Assembly (NCBI RefSeq): GCF_001905465.1
Contig: NZ_LISX01000009.1
Coordinates: 36,731-100,730, forward strand
Direction: 5' to 3'
Length of the DNA stretch: 64,000 bases
Origin: Kitasatospora sp. CB01950
GTDB taxonomy: Bacteria; Actinomycetota; Actinomycetes; Streptomycetales; Streptomycetaceae
A program made the translations under genes and the position numbers. The notes under the pieces were generated by a model that was not told the origin of the DNA, did not search any database, and saw nothing but the letters and a program-made list of their open reading frames with translations. This document shows, one piece after another, positions 1-10,622 of the stretch. The stretch's first letter is position 1. The number at the start of each line of letters is the position of its first letter.

Positions 1-25
1 CCACGCACCCCTGTTTTCGCGCCCG

Positions 26-826
26 CTACATCCCCGCGATGTCCCGAAGCCGGCGCGCTTGCGCCTCTCGCTCCGCAGCCCGCTGCTGGTCGTACGTCCG
101 GTCGCCCGCGCCCTGGAGGAGGGCCTTGGTCTCGATCACGGCGTTGCGGGGCGCGGCCAGCAGCGCGGCGGCGAGGTCGGCGGCCGTCGCGGCCAGCTCG
201 GACGCGGGGACGGCGACGTTGGCGATGCCGGTGGCGACGGCCTCCTCGGCGCCCACGCGGCGGCCGGTGGCACAGATTTCGAGGGCGCGGGCGTAGCCGA
301 CGAGGTCGGTGAGGGGCTTGGTGCCGGTGAGGTCGGGGACCAGCCCGAGGGAGGTCTCCTTCATGGCGAACTGGACGTCCTCGGCGACGACGCGGAGGTC
401 GCAGGCGAGGGCGAGCTGGAAGCCGGCGCCGACGGCGTGGCCCTGGACGGCGGCGACGGTGATCAGGTCGGCGCGGCGCCACCAGGTGAAGGCCTCCTGG
501 TAGAAGGCGATGGCGTCGTCGAGTTCGGCGTCGGAGGAGGCGGCGAGCCGGAGGAAGGAGGTCTCGCCGGGGATGCCCTCGGGGGTGAACATGGCGCGGT
601 CGAGGCCGGCGGAGAAGGAGGAGCCCTCGGCCTGGAGGAGGGCGACCCGGACGGTGCCGGGCAGGGCGCGGCCGATCGCGGCCAGGGCGCGCCACATGGC
701 GGGGGTCTGGGCGTTGCGGCGCTCGGGGTCGCAGAGCGTGACGGTGGCGAGTTCGCCGTCGAGGTCGAGGCGGACGCCGGCCTGTTCCCACGCGGTGCGG
801 TCGGCGTCGGGAATGTGGGTGGTCAT
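26..826 (-). CDS. Enoyl-CoA hydratase/isomerase family protein
   Basis: 266-residue crotonase-superfamily protein, the usual length for a stand-alone enoyl-CoA hydratase. The oxyanion-hole segment SSFSAGLD (about residues 69-76) and the second conserved stretch HAVGAGFQLALACDLRV (about 130-146) are clear, followed by a KET...LGLVPDLTGT segment matching the family's catalytic-glutamate region. It probably hydrates or isomerises an acyl-CoA in fatty-acid or amino-acid catabolism in the cytoplasm. The substrate cannot be read from sequence. It is monocistronic and leftward. A GGAGG-like ribosome site lies about 11 bases before the ATG, and a TACT-N4-AGTA palindrome lies just upstream (877-892). 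Family assignment is secure; the exact reaction is not. Confidence 0.9.
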   Translation of the reverse strand: MTTHIPDADRTAWEQAGVRLDLDGELATVTLCDPERRNAQTPAMWRALAAIGRALPGTVRVALLQAEGSSFSAGLDRAMFTPEGIPGETSFLRLAASSDAELDDAIAFYQEAFTWWRRADLITVAAVQGHAVGAGFQLALACDLRVVAEDVQFAMKETSLGLVPDLTGTKPLTDLVGYARALEICATGRRVGAEEAVATGIANVAVPASELAATAADLAAALLAAPRNAVIETKALLQGAGDRTYDQQRAAEREAQARRLRDIAGM

Positions 827-876
827 GGCGGGGCTACCTCCAGCGACAGGGCAGGGACGCCCGCCGACCCCGACGG

Positions 877-892
877 GCTACTGGAGAGTAAC
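877..892. promoter_or_regulatory. Imperfect palindrome TACT-N4-AGTA upstream of the enoyl-CoA hydratase gene
   Basis: The sequence GCTACTGGAGAGTAAC lies about 50 bases upstream of the enoyl-CoA hydratase start. Its core TACT-N4-AGTA is symmetric. A similar core, TACC-N4-AGTA, occurs at 32086-32099 upstream of the 3-hydroxyacyl-CoA dehydrogenase gene. Such elements often bind TetR-type acyl-CoA-responsive repressors, but the regulator is not identified here. Confidence 0.35.
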
Positions 893-1089
893 AAAGCACT
901 GGATCGGCGTACAGGAATGCCGGTGGAATGCTCGCGAATTAACGGGCACAAGGGCCCGGAAACGGCGGTCGGCGGCTCGGGAGAACCCGGCCGCCGATCC
1001 GTGTGGAACATTGTGCATTGCGAGCAGCGTGCTGGTGCAGCAGGGGCGGTCGGGCTGCTCGAGCGCCGCCCGCCGGAGCTGATGGACCG

Positions 1090-1371
1090 TCAGGAACCGG
1101 CGGCCGCAGCGGTTTTGCCCTTGCCGCGAGTGGCACCGCCGCGACCTCGAAGGTTGACCCCGGACTCGCTGAGCATCCGGTGGACGAAGCCGTAGGAACG
1201 GCCCGTCTCCTCCGCGAGGGCGCGAATGCTCGCGCCGGAGTCGTACTTCTTCTTGAGATCGGCCGCGAGCTTCTCACGCGCGGCGCCTGTCACCCGGCTG
1301 CCCTTTTTCAGAGTCTCGGCCACCCGTGCCTCCTCGTAGAGGTGATCAGTCAGATTCCCATGATCACCCAT
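1090..1371 (-). CDS. Small helix-turn-helix DNA-binding protein
   Basis: About 93 residues from the ATG at 1371 (a GTG at 1389 is an alternative, adding six residues). The middle carries KKKYDSGASIRALAEETGRSYGFVH-like sequence, a resolvase/sigma-type helix-turn-helix, followed by a short basic Gly/Arg/Lys tail. A short acidic N-terminus (GDHGNLTDHLYEEARV) precedes it. I recognise this as a compact HTH protein that is highly conserved in streptomycetes, but I know of no established function. It stands alone between the enoyl-CoA hydratase and ABC-F genes, all leftward with gaps of 250 bases or more, so it is probably transcribed on its own. Confidence 0.8.
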   Translation of the reverse strand: MGDHGNLTDHLYEEARVAETLKKGSRVTGAAREKLAADLKKKYDSGASIRALAEETGRSYGFVHRMLSESGVNLRGRGGATRGKGKTAAAAGS

Positions 1372-1642
1372 TGCAAGGCTCCTGGCCACCCATTCGACAA
1401 GGTCCGTCGTGGGAAAGCGGGCGCGTCCGGTGGTGTTCGCTCCGCACCAGGGCGCTCACGGAGGGTGTGCGCGCCCCTCCGTGATTCGTTCCGGTGAACG
1501 AATCCGCTGCTCAGCCCGGGCGGGCCGGGCAGCGGCGGTCCGGGCGTACAGAGCCAACGGGTGCGCCCGTCCGGGCGTTCCCGAAGTGGACGGTGGACCA
1601 GTTCTTCTCGTACCGGTGACGGATCCGGCGTCTACACGCGGT

Positions 1643-3241
<1,599 letters not shown>

Positions 3242-3503
3242 GGCTGGGGTCACTCCTAGACGTGGGTATGGCACTCAGCCATTCGCTCCAGTCTACGGGA
3301 GGGCCGAACCACCCCGACGAGCGAGCGCAACCGGGGGCGCGTGGGGGTACCTCCCGGCCCGCCGGGGCCGGGGGAGAACCGCGCGAAGCGGAAGGCACCC
3401 ACCGCAAAGATCGCGACGCAGGACAATGACCTGCACGTGACCGCGACCTTGCGGACGTGAGGTGCGCTTGTCGCGCGGTTCCCCGCTCGCGTCCCGCGAA
3501 GCG

Positions 3504-4415
3504 CTACTTCTCGCAGGCCGGGCCGACCGCCGCGAACGGCACCGCCGTGCCGCAGCCGCTCTCCCTCGCGCCGCGGGTGGTGTCGTACACCCAGGTGCCG
3601 ATCACCGGGCCGTCGTCGACGGCGATCCGGTGGCCGTCCAGGGCGCGCATCGTCACGTCGGGGCCGGTGTTGAGGAAGTTGCCGGGCGCGGTGAGCGAGA
3701 ACACCATGACGCCGCCGGGCAGCTGGCGGGCGCCGGCGCTGCTGGTGGGCGGGCAGACCCGGGGAATCAGCGCCGCGTCGTCGCTCTGCGCGGTGCGCGC
3801 CGGGTCGAAGGTGCAGCCCGCCGGGGGGCGGGAGTTGAAGCGGAGGTCGCCGTCGCGGTCGCGGAAGCCCATCAGCAGGCCGGGGGTGACCACGGTGATG
3901 AACGCGTCGGCGTCCGGGTCGGGGGACGGGTGCAGGACGGTCGCGGCGCGCTGCACGGCGAGTTGCTGGTGCTGCTCGTCGGTGCGGTCGGCCGCGCCGG
4001 GCTCGCCGTCGGCGCGCAGCCAGTCGGCGAGGCCGGGGACGCCGCGGTGCCAGCGCACCGAGTGGTCGGCCGGGTTGACCGAGGTGACCATGCCGTCGTC
4101 CCAGACCACTGCGGCGTCCTCGCCGACCATGGCCAGGTGGAGCGCGGTGCTGCCGTCCCGGCGGTAGGACCACAGGTGCTCGCCGGTGGTGCGCGAGTAG
4201 GCCTCCACGCCGGGGCCGGTTCTCAGCTGCAGGTCGCCGGCGCCGGTCGACTGCGCGCCGACGGGGCTGGCGTCCGCCACTCCGGGCAGCACCTTGTCCC
4301 CGAACGGCTGCGGGCGGTTGGCGTGCGCCGCTGCGCCGGCCGCGAGGACCAGCAGTGCGGCGGCGGCGGGCAGGACCGATCGGGGCGACAGACTGCGCAG
4401 CGGATTGAAGGACAC
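3504..4415 (-). CDS. Secreted PQQ-like beta-propeller protein
   Basis: 303 residues. The N-terminus (RSLSPRS followed by a long Ala/Leu stretch ending near AHAN, about residues 9-33) is a Sec signal peptide or membrane anchor. I see no lipobox cysteine. The mature part has repeats of the type GVEAYSRTTGEHLWSYRRDG and VTSVNPADHSVRWHRG, which are PQQ/BamB-like beta-propeller blades. Four or more cysteines (for example in CTFDPA and VCPPT) may form extracellular disulphides. It is probably exported and may scaffold or bind ligands at the cell surface; no enzymatic motif is visible. It is divergent from the zinc peptidase gene at 4605, with a 189-base shared upstream region. Confidence 0.75.
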   Translation of the reverse strand: MSFNPLRSLSPRSVLPAAAALLVLAAGAAAHANRPQPFGDKVLPGVADASPVGAQSTGAGDLQLRTGPGVEAYSRTTGEHLWSYRRDGSTALHLAMVGEDAAVVWDDGMVTSVNPADHSVRWHRGVPGLADWLRADGEPGAADRTDEQHQQLAVQRAATVLHPSPDPDADAFITVVTPGLLMGFRDRDGDLRFNSRPPAGCTFDPARTAQSDDAALIPRVCPPTSSAGARQLPGGVMVFSLTAPGNFLNTGPDVTMRALDGHRIAVDDGPVIGTWVYDTTRGARESGCGTAVPFAAVGPACEK

Positions 4416-4604
4416 GGCCGGAGCGTACCGTCCGACCCTGACGGAATTCAGCTGGATTCGAACGCGCCACGCCGCCTGCGTGGGCGTGGTTCGGCTCCGG
4501 CACCACCGTGTCCCACCTGCGTCGGCGGGACCCCTTCCGGTCGGGTCGGCCCGCTAGGGTACGGCTTCGACCGGCCGATGGACTGTTACAGAGGTGAGAC
4601 AGGG

Positions 4605-5495
4605 ATGCAATTCGACGACGACGCCCAGCTCGACGACTCGCAGGTGCAGGACCGCCGGGGCATTCCGGGCGGCGGGCTGGCGATCGGCGGTGGCGCGGTC
4701 GGCATCCTCGGCCTCGTGGTGGCGCTGGTGTTCGGCCTGGACCCGGGCCTGTTCAGCTCGTCGAACTCGCACAGCGCGCCGCCGCCCGGGAACGCCGCCG
4801 GCGGCTCGAACCAGCTGGGCGCCGACTGCAAGACCGGCGCGGACGCCAACAAGCGGCAGGACTGCCGGATCCTGGGCGTGGTGAACAGCGTGCAGAACTA
4901 CTGGCAGGCCGAGTTCAAGGACCGCGGCAAGCAGTACTCGCTCGCGCCGACCGTGCTGTTCACCGACCGGGTGCAGACCGCCTGCGGCCCGGCGACCTCC
5001 GCGGTCGGGCCGTTCTACTGCCCGGGCGACCACAAGGCCTACTTCGACCTCGGCTTCTTCAACGACATGGGCCGCCAACTCGGCGCCCAGGGCGGCCCGT
5101 TCGCCGAGGCGTACGTGGTGGCGCACGAGTACGGGCACCACGTGCAGACGCTGCTCGGCACGATGAACAAGGTCGGCAACGACCGGCAGGGCGCGGACAG
5201 CGCCTCGGTGAAGCTGGAGCTCCAGGCCGACTGCTACGCGGGCGTGTGGACGCACCACGCCACCACCACCCCGCAGGCCTCCACCGGCCGTCCGCTGATC
5301 ACCAAGCTCACCGACGACGACATCGCGCGGGCGCTGGACGCCGCCGAGTCGGTCGGCGACGACCGGATCCAGAAGCGCGCCACCGGCAGCACCAACCCGG
5401 AGACCTGGACGCACGGCTCCTCGGCGCAGCGCACCCAGTGGTTCACCGCCGGCTACCGGAGCGGCGACCCGAACAAGTGCAACACCTTTGGCTGA
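4605..5495 (+). CDS. Neutral zinc metallopeptidase (YpfJ family)
   Basis: 296 residues from ATG 4605. An acidic N-terminus (QFDDDAQLDDSQVQDRRG) is followed by a single hydrophobic helix (about residues 27-46) and a low-complexity Ser/Pro/Gly linker. The C-terminal domain carries the zinc site AHEYGHHVQ (HEXXH, about residue 174) and a downstream KLELQADCYAGVW segment supplying the third ligand. This is the layout of the YpfJ/putative neutral zinc metallopeptidase family, a membrane-anchored protein with its active domain outside. In-frame upstream sequence back to 3462 has no domain and overlaps the divergent gene, so 4605 is the start. The substrate is unknown. Confidence 0.88.
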   Translation: MQFDDDAQLDDSQVQDRRGIPGGGLAIGGGAVGILGLVVALVFGLDPGLFSSSNSHSAPPPGNAAGGSNQLGADCKTGADANKRQDCRILGVVNSVQNYWQAEFKDRGKQYSLAPTVLFTDRVQTACGPATSAVGPFYCPGDHKAYFDLGFFNDMGRQLGAQGGPFAEAYVVAHEYGHHVQTLLGTMNKVGNDRQGADSASVKLELQADCYAGVWTHHATTTPQASTGRPLITKLTDDDIARALDAAESVGDDRIQKRATGSTNPETWTHGSSAQRTQWFTAGYRSGDPNKCNTFG

Positions 5496-5617
5496 CCGGC
5501 CCGGTACGGCGGACCGGCGCGGATGACTCGATGGGGTGACCTGCGGCCTTTCTGACGGTCTGTCAGGTTAGGCTCCGGAGGCCGGAGTTGTCACCGATCC
5601 TCGTTCGGAGTGAGCCC

Positions 5618-6712
5618 ATGCGCCTCGGCCGTCTGACCCTGGCTGCCGCCGCTCTGCTGCTGATGACGACCGCGAGCGTGCCCTCGGGCACGCCGCTCAG
5701 CCAGACCGAGCGGCACGCGGCCCTCTCGTCGGACGCCATCCAGCCACGCGGCGCCGCGCCCCGTCCGATGGTGCAACGGGCCCTGCACGAGGTGCCGTTC
5801 GGGGCGTTCGTCGGCTCCTGGAACGAGTACATCCCGAACATCGCGCGGATGGCGTCCTGGCTGAACAACGCCAACATGCAGGTCGGCCACACCTACCTGG
5901 CCGGGAACGGCTGGCAGGACGTCGAGGGCGAGCCGGCGGTGCTCGGTCTGTGGTCGCAGTGGCGGCAGGCCGACCCGGGCCGGCGGCTGGTGCTGGGCGT
6001 GCCGATGCTGGTGCCCAACGAGGCCAACCTGCCGGACGACGAGGTGGCCGGTCTGCTCGCCCGCGGCAACAAGGGCGAGTTCGACCAGCACTTCCTGCGA
6101 CTGGCCCGCAAGTTGGTCGCGCTGGGCGGCGCGGACACCGTGCTCACCCTGGGCTGGGAGATGAACGGCGTCACCTACACCTCGCGCTGCAAGCCCGACC
6201 CGTCCGCCTGGAAGGCGTACTGGCGGCGGATCGTCGGCGTGATGCGGTCGGTGCCCGGTCAGCACTTCACCTTCGACTTCACCCCCACCCGCGGGCTGGA
6301 CGCGATCCCCTGGACGCGCTGCTACCCGGGCGACGACGTGGTCGACATCCTCGGGATGGACAGCTACGACATGCCCGCAGGCGCCACCTTCGACGAGTTC
6401 GTCACCGAGCCGTACGGGCTGCAGGACCAGGTGGAGTTCGCGGCCAAGCGCGGCAAGCCGGTCTCGTACCCGGAGTGGGGGCTGTTCCGCAACGGCGACA
6501 ACCCGGAGTACGTGCGGCGGATGGTGGAGTGGATGCGCACCCACGACACCGCCTACCAGACCGTCACCGACTACTGCCCGCACGGCTTCTGGCAGTGCCA
6601 GGACAACCCGAGGTCGGCGGCGGTCTACCGGCAGTTGATGTCCGGCTCGGCGGGGGCGGGGGCGGGGGCGGCCGGGCCGGTCAAGCCGTCACCGAAGCCT
6701 GGCGCGCACTAG
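5618..6712 (+). CDS. Secreted GH26-type glycoside hydrolase
   Basis: 364 residues from ATG 5618, with a Sec signal peptide (MRLGRLTLAAAALLLMTT...). The mature domain looks like glycoside hydrolase family 26. The acid/base glutamate is in LGWEMNG (about residue 180) and the likely nucleophile in SYPEWG (about 285), with many aromatic residues lining the cleft. The C-terminus is a Gly/Ala/Pro-rich tail (GAGAGAAGPVKPSPKPGAH). GH26 enzymes are mostly beta-mannanases, some acting on beta-1,3/1,4-glucans. The gene is convergent with the end of the polysaccharide operon, with only a few bases of overlap or space (6712 versus 6689), so it may trim or release that polymer. It could equally be a secreted scavenging enzyme. 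Confidence 0.8.
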   Translation: MRLGRLTLAAAALLLMTTASVPSGTPLSQTERHAALSSDAIQPRGAAPRPMVQRALHEVPFGAFVGSWNEYIPNIARMASWLNNANMQVGHTYLAGNGWQDVEGEPAVLGLWSQWRQADPGRRLVLGVPMLVPNEANLPDDEVAGLLARGNKGEFDQHFLRLARKLVALGGADTVLTLGWEMNGVTYTSRCKPDPSAWKAYWRRIVGVMRSVPGQHFTFDFTPTRGLDAIPWTRCYPGDDVVDILGMDSYDMPAGATFDEFVTEPYGLQDQVEFAAKRGKPVSYPEWGLFRNGDNPEYVRRMVEWMRTHDTAYQTVTDYCPHGFWQCQDNPRSAAVYRQLMSGSAGAGAGAAGPVKPSPKPGAH

Positions 6713-7867
6713 CGTCTCCTTCAGCTTCGGCAGCCTGGTCCGCAGCAGGTGCACGGCGGCGATCCTGGTCCGCACCCGCAGCGCCCGGACGGCCGCGAAG
6801 GGGGCGAGCCGGCCGGGGCCGAACACCAGCCGCTGGTTGGGGAGCCGGTCGGGCCGCCAGCGCTGCTTGTACGGCTCCTGGCCGCGCAGCAGGCTCAGCT
6901 GCGGAATCCCGGCGGCCCGGACCTCGTCCAGTGCGGCGCCGAACAGCAGGCCGGCGATGTCCAGGCGTTCGCGCAGCTTGGGGTGCGCGCCGTACATGTA
7001 GAGGCCGCCGAACGGGGTGCACAGCAGGACGAGGTTGACCGCCAGCAGTTCCCCGTCGAGCTCGAAGCGGTGTATGGCCGCCCTGCGGGTGGCGACCAGT
7101 CCGGCGGTGGACTCGGTGAGGTGCTGGGCGAAGCGTTCGGTGCGGTGCTCGGGGGTGACCCCGCGGTCCTGCCACTGGAGCCGGTGCAGGCGCAGCAACT
7201 CGCGGACGGTGTCCGGGACTTCGTCGGCGGTGGCGGAGTGCACCACGACCCCGGCCTGGGCGATCCTGCGCAGTTTGACCCGGCTGCGCTGCGCGGTCTT
7301 GCCGGGCAGCCGCTTCAGCAGCTCGTCCATCGGGACGGCGGGCAGGTACTGGCACAGCGAGTCGGCGAACCGGTGGCGGCGGCCCCGCCAGTGCGCGAAC
7401 ACCCGCTGCACGGCGGCCTCGGGGTGGACCTCGCGCAGTTCCAGGCTGTGCCAGGGGCGGCGCAGCGGCAGCGCGGCGGCGAGTTCGGCGGCGGCCCGGT
7501 CGGCGCACTCGTCGTCGAGCAGCACGTCGGTGAAGTCGACCAGACCCGCGCCGAGGTTGGTGAGGCCGCCGAACGGGCCGCGGCGGCGCAGTGCGGCGGC
7601 GGCGACCAGCCGGCCGTCGCGGCGGACCAGCACCAGGACCAGCGCGCCGGGACGGCCGTAGCTCTGCCACCAGGAGCGCAGCCAGGGTGCGGCCTGGAAG
7701 GCGGTGGCGGTGGCGCAGCGGCGGTGCAGGTCGTCCCACTCCTCGGCGTGCCGCTCCAGGGCGTCGTCGGTGCGCAGGACTTCGGAGCTCCACTGGTCGC
7801 GTTCGGCGGCGGGGCGGTCGGCCTGGGCGGGCACCCGGCCGCCGGCGGTCTGCTGACGGAGTTTCAC
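6689..7867 (-). CDS. FemAB/CelD-like GNAT acyltransferase of the polysaccharide cluster
   Basis: 392 residues from GTG 7867, whose GTGA overlaps the stop of the upstream Wzz-like gene, so the pair is translationally coupled. The sequence has the double-GNAT layout of BioF2-like/CelD/FemAB proteins. The N-terminal fold includes TAFQAAPWLRSWWQSYG, and the C-terminal half includes FELDGELLAVNLVLL, YMYGAHPKLRERLDIAGLL and a final LSLLRGQEPYKQRW segment typical of this family. Members add acyl or aminoacyl groups to glycans or lipid intermediates. Here it probably decorates the cluster's polysaccharide in the cytoplasm. Its last codons run into the 3' end of the convergent GH26 gene. Acceptor and donor are unknown. 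Confidence 0.8.
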   Translation of the reverse strand: MKLRQQTAGGRVPAQADRPAAERDQWSSEVLRTDDALERHAEEWDDLHRRCATATAFQAAPWLRSWWQSYGRPGALVLVLVRRDGRLVAAAALRRRGPFGGLTNLGAGLVDFTDVLLDDECADRAAAELAAALPLRRPWHSLELREVHPEAAVQRVFAHWRGRRHRFADSLCQYLPAVPMDELLKRLPGKTAQRSRVKLRRIAQAGVVVHSATADEVPDTVRELLRLHRLQWQDRGVTPEHRTERFAQHLTESTAGLVATRRAAIHRFELDGELLAVNLVLLCTPFGGLYMYGAHPKLRERLDIAGLLFGAALDEVRAAGIPQLSLLRGQEPYKQRWRPDRLPNQRLVFGPGRLAPFAAVRALRVRTRIAAVHLLRTRLPKLKETLVRARLR

Positions 7868-8502
7868 CGGTACACCCCTTCGGTCGGCGAGGTCTCGGCC
7901 TGGGCGGGCAGCACGGCCCCGGCGGCGGCGGGGGCGGGGGCTGGGGCGCCCTTGCGGCGGGTGAGCATCGCCAGGGTGCCGAGCAGCACGCCGGCGGCGC
8001 CGCCGACCGCGGTGTCCAGGGCGGCGGACGGTGAGGCGGGGGCGTCGGGTTCGGCGGCGGCGGCGAGTTGGACGAGTTTGACGCCGGTCTCCTTGCTGCC
8101 GGCGTTGCCGAACGCGATCAGCGACCTGGCGACCGCGGCCGCGTTCTGCACGGCCTCCTCGGGGCGGGGGCCGGTGCCGGTGATCTCGATCACCGGCGCG
8201 TCCGGGGAGGTGGTGCCGCGCACCAGCGCCGACAGGGTCGCCACCGAGTGGTGGGTCTCGGCGGCGGCGCCGATCAGCACCTGCGGCTGGCCGGTGAGCC
8301 GGCCGTACGCCTGCGCGAAGTTGACGGCGTTGGCGTTCTCGCCCTGGCCCTGCGGGACCACCACCACGTAGGCGGAGGAGGCGTAGGAGGGGTGCGAGAC
8401 GACGGCGTAGCCGGCGCCGGCGACCGCGCCGAGCGGGACGGCGAGGGCCATCGGCCACCAGCGGCGGGCCAGCGCGCGGGCGCGTCCGCGGAGATCGGGC
8501 AT
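7864..8502 (-). CDS. Wzz-like chain-length determinant / polysaccharide co-polymerase
   Basis: 212 residues. One transmembrane helix sits near the N-terminus (WPMALAVPLGAVAGAGYAVV, about residues 16-35) and a second near 163-182 (AVGGAAGVLLGTLAML). The domain between them is predicted extracytoplasmic, with SSAYVVVVPQGQGENAN and a tract of dipeptide-like coils. This is the membrane topology of Wzz/polysaccharide co-polymerases that set chain length, and no tyrosine-kinase domain is fused. A Pro/Ala-rich cytoplasmic tail follows. It sits inside the leftward polysaccharide operon, four bases overlapping the next gene. A GGAG ribosome site lies about nine bases before its ATG. Confidence 0.78.
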   Translation of the reverse strand: MPDLRGRARALARRWWPMALAVPLGAVAGAGYAVVSHPSYASSAYVVVVPQGQGENANAVNFAQAYGRLTGQPQVLIGAAAETHHSVATLSALVRGTTSPDAPVIEITGTGPRPEEAVQNAAAVARSLIAFGNAGSKETGVKLVQLAAAAEPDAPASPSAALDTAVGGAAGVLLGTLAMLTRRKGAPAPAPAAAGAVLPAQAETSPTEGVYR

Positions 8503-8583
8503 CGGGAGGGCTCCAGGAGATGAGGGAACGGGGGTCGCCGGGTCGGTCCGGCCGGGGCTGTCGGATCGGCGCGAGGTGCCGGA

Positions 8584-9837
8584 TCAGCGCGCGGTGTCGG
8601 ACGCCCGGCCGGGCGTCTCGCCGGAACGGCCGCGCGCCGGGTGCGTTCGGCCGTTCCGGCGTGGCGTCCGGGCGGGGCGGTCCGGCGGTGTGCGCCCGGC
8701 GGCGTCGGCCGGACAGGCCCGTGGTCCGGGCAGCGCGCCGGCCGACTCCCGGTAGAGGGCGGCGAGTTCGGCCGCGATCCGGGTGATGTCGTAGTGCGCG
8801 ACGGCGGGCGGCACCGGGACGGGGCCGGGCGGGGCGGCTGCCGCCGCCGTCAGCTCCCGGGCGTAGCGGTCGGGTTCGGACGGCAGCAGGCGGGCGTGCG
8901 GGGCGGCGGAGGCGGGCAGTTCGGCGAGCGCCGGGCAGGCGGAGTGCAGCACCGGCAGGCCGGCGGCCAGCGCCTCCAGGGCGGCGAGCCCGAAGGTCTC
9001 CTCGCGGGACGGCGAGACCAGCACGTCCATCGCGGTGAGCAGTTCGGGCACGTCGTCGCGTTCGCCGGTGAGCACCAGCCGCTCGCGGACGCCCAGCCGC
9101 TCGGCGCGGGCGGTGAGCGCGGCGCGCTCGGGGCCCTCGCCGACCAGCAGCAGCCGGGCGGACTCCGGGAGTGCGGCGAGCGCCTCCAGCGGAACGTGGA
9201 AGCGCTTGCCGGGCACCAGCCGGCCGACTCCGCCGATCACGAACGCGTCGCCGGGCAGGCCGAGTTCGGCGCGCAGTCCGGCGCGGTGGGCGTCCCGTTC
9301 GGCGGGCCGGAAGCGGTACCGGGCGGCGTCCACGCCGTTCGGCAGCAGCCGGACCCGGTGGGCGGGCACGCCCCAGGCGTCGAGTGCGGCGGCGACCTGC
9401 CCGGAGACCGCCAGGGTGGTACCGCCGAGCCGCTCGGCGGCCAGGTACAGCGCCTTGACGCCGGGCGAGGTGGGCCGGCCCTCGATCACTCCGGCCTGCA
9501 GCGAGTGCTCGGTGGCGAGCACCCGCTTCACCCCGGCCAGCCGGGCGGCCAGCCGGCCGTACAGCATGGCCCGGTACAGGTGGGTGTGGACCAGGTCGTA
9601 GCGGCCGGTGCGGATCAGCCGGGTGAGCCGGGGCAGCACGCCGAGGTCGCGGTTGCCGCGCATGCCGAGGTGATGGACGGCGAAGCCGGCGGCGCGCAGT
9701 TCGCGGGCCACCGTGCCGGGGTTGCCGAGGGTGGCCACCTCGTGCCGCTGGTCGGTCGGCAAGTGCCGTAGCAGCAGCGCGAGTTGGCGTTCCGCGCCGC
9801 CCGCGTGCAGGCCGGTGACGATGTGCAGGACTCTCAC
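8584..9837 (-). CDS. GT4-family glycosyltransferase
   Basis: 417 residues from GTG 9837, overlapping the deacetylase stop by four bases (GTGA). The protein has the GT-B fold. The N-terminal MRVLHIVTGLHAGGAERQL is typical of GT4 enzymes. The middle has LPNGVDAARY and GGVGRLVPGKRFH, and the nucleotide-sugar site is SPSREETFGLAALEALAAGLPV (E-x7-E motif). It should transfer a sugar from a nucleotide donor to a lipid-linked glycan on the cytoplasmic face. The last 45 or so residues are Pro/Arg/Thr-rich low complexity without homology to the fold, probably a dispensable tail. Confidence 0.9.
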   Translation of the reverse strand: MRVLHIVTGLHAGGAERQLALLLRHLPTDQRHEVATLGNPGTVARELRAAGFAVHHLGMRGNRDLGVLPRLTRLIRTGRYDLVHTHLYRAMLYGRLAARLAGVKRVLATEHSLQAGVIEGRPTSPGVKALYLAAERLGGTTLAVSGQVAAALDAWGVPAHRVRLLPNGVDAARYRFRPAERDAHRAGLRAELGLPGDAFVIGGVGRLVPGKRFHVPLEALAALPESARLLLVGEGPERAALTARAERLGVRERLVLTGERDDVPELLTAMDVLVSPSREETFGLAALEALAAGLPVLHSACPALAELPASAAPHARLLPSEPDRYARELTAAAAAPPGPVPVPPAVAHYDITRIAAELAALYRESAGALPGPRACPADAAGRTPPDRPARTPRRNGRTHPARGRSGETPGRASDTAR

Positions 9838-10622
9838 CGCCGCTCCCCCGCGGCGGCCTTCGGCGGGGCCCAGCGCAGCCCGGTGACGGCCTCGCGCCAG
9901 CGGTGCCGGCCGTGCTTGGCGCGCAGCCGCCAGACGCCGTCGCGGTCGCCGACGTAGCAGCGCGGCAGGGCGTGCCGGCCGGTCAGCGAGGAGTGCTCGA
10001 TGGCGCAGGCGTAGTCGTAGCCGGCGTCCCGGACGGCCCGGGTGGCGGGCAGGTCGACGGCCCCGTACGGGTAGCAGAAGCCGGTGACGGGCCCGCCGAC
10101 GAGGTCCTCCAGCTTGTGCCGGCTCTCCTTGGTCTGGCGTTCCAGCGCGGCGGGCGGCAGCCCGGACAGCGCCTGGTGGCCGAGGCCGTGCGAGCCGATC
10201 TCCCAGCCGGACGCGGCGAGTTCGGTGACCTGGTCGACGGTCAGCAGCTTCTTCCGGGGGCCTTCGGCGTCCCAGTGGTTGGCGGCGCCCAGCAGGTCGG
10301 GCATGACGTAGGCGGTGGCGGTGAAGCCGTGCTCGCGCAGCACCGGGACGGCGTGCCGGGCGAAGTCGGCGTAGCCGTCGTCGAAGGTCAGGCCGACCAG
10401 CCGGGACTCCCGGCCGCGGGCCTGGGCGGCCAGCAGTTCGCGGACGCTGACGCCGCGCCGCCCGGAGCGGTGCAGCCAGTCCATCTGTTCGGCGAAACGT
10501 TCCGGGCTGACGGTGAGCTGGTAGGGATCCTCGTCCTCCTCGGCGACCGAGTGGTACATCAGGATCCAGGGTGCGAGCCGGGGCGCGAGCGCCTGCGACG
10601 GAAGACAGGTTTCAACGGCCAT
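9834..10622 (-). CDS. Polysaccharide deacetylase (NodB homology)
   Basis: 262 residues with a NodB domain. The signature Asp pair is in GLTFDDGYADFA (about residue 80), the metal-binding His pair in GSHGLGHQ (about 142-149), and a YPYGA motif lies near 182. The N-terminus (PWILMYHSVAEEDEDPYQL) is the start typical of CE4 deacetylases; no clear signal peptide is present. It probably removes N- or O-acetyl groups from the cluster's glycan. Its start overlaps the end of the flippase gene by 11 bases and its stop overlaps the next glycosyltransferase start, so it is inside the operon. Confidence 0.9.
   Translation of the reverse strand: MAVETCLPSQALAPRLAPWILMYHSVAEEDEDPYQLTVSPERFAEQMDWLHRSGRRGVSVRELLAAQARGRESRLVGLTFDDGYADFARHAVPVLREHGFTATAYVMPDLLGAANHWDAEGPRKKLLTVDQVTELAASGWEIGSHGLGHQALSGLPPAALERQTKESRHKLEDLVGGPVTGFCYPYGAVDLPATRAVRDAGYDYACAIEHSSLTGRHALPRCYVGDRDGVWRLRAKHGRHRWREAVTGLRWAPPKAAAGERR

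Noticed and set aside
59..1195. Long open frame on the plus strand opposite the enoyl-CoA hydratase
   Set aside because: Gly/Val-rich low-complexity product, antisense to a gene with clear domains; an effect of high third-position GC.
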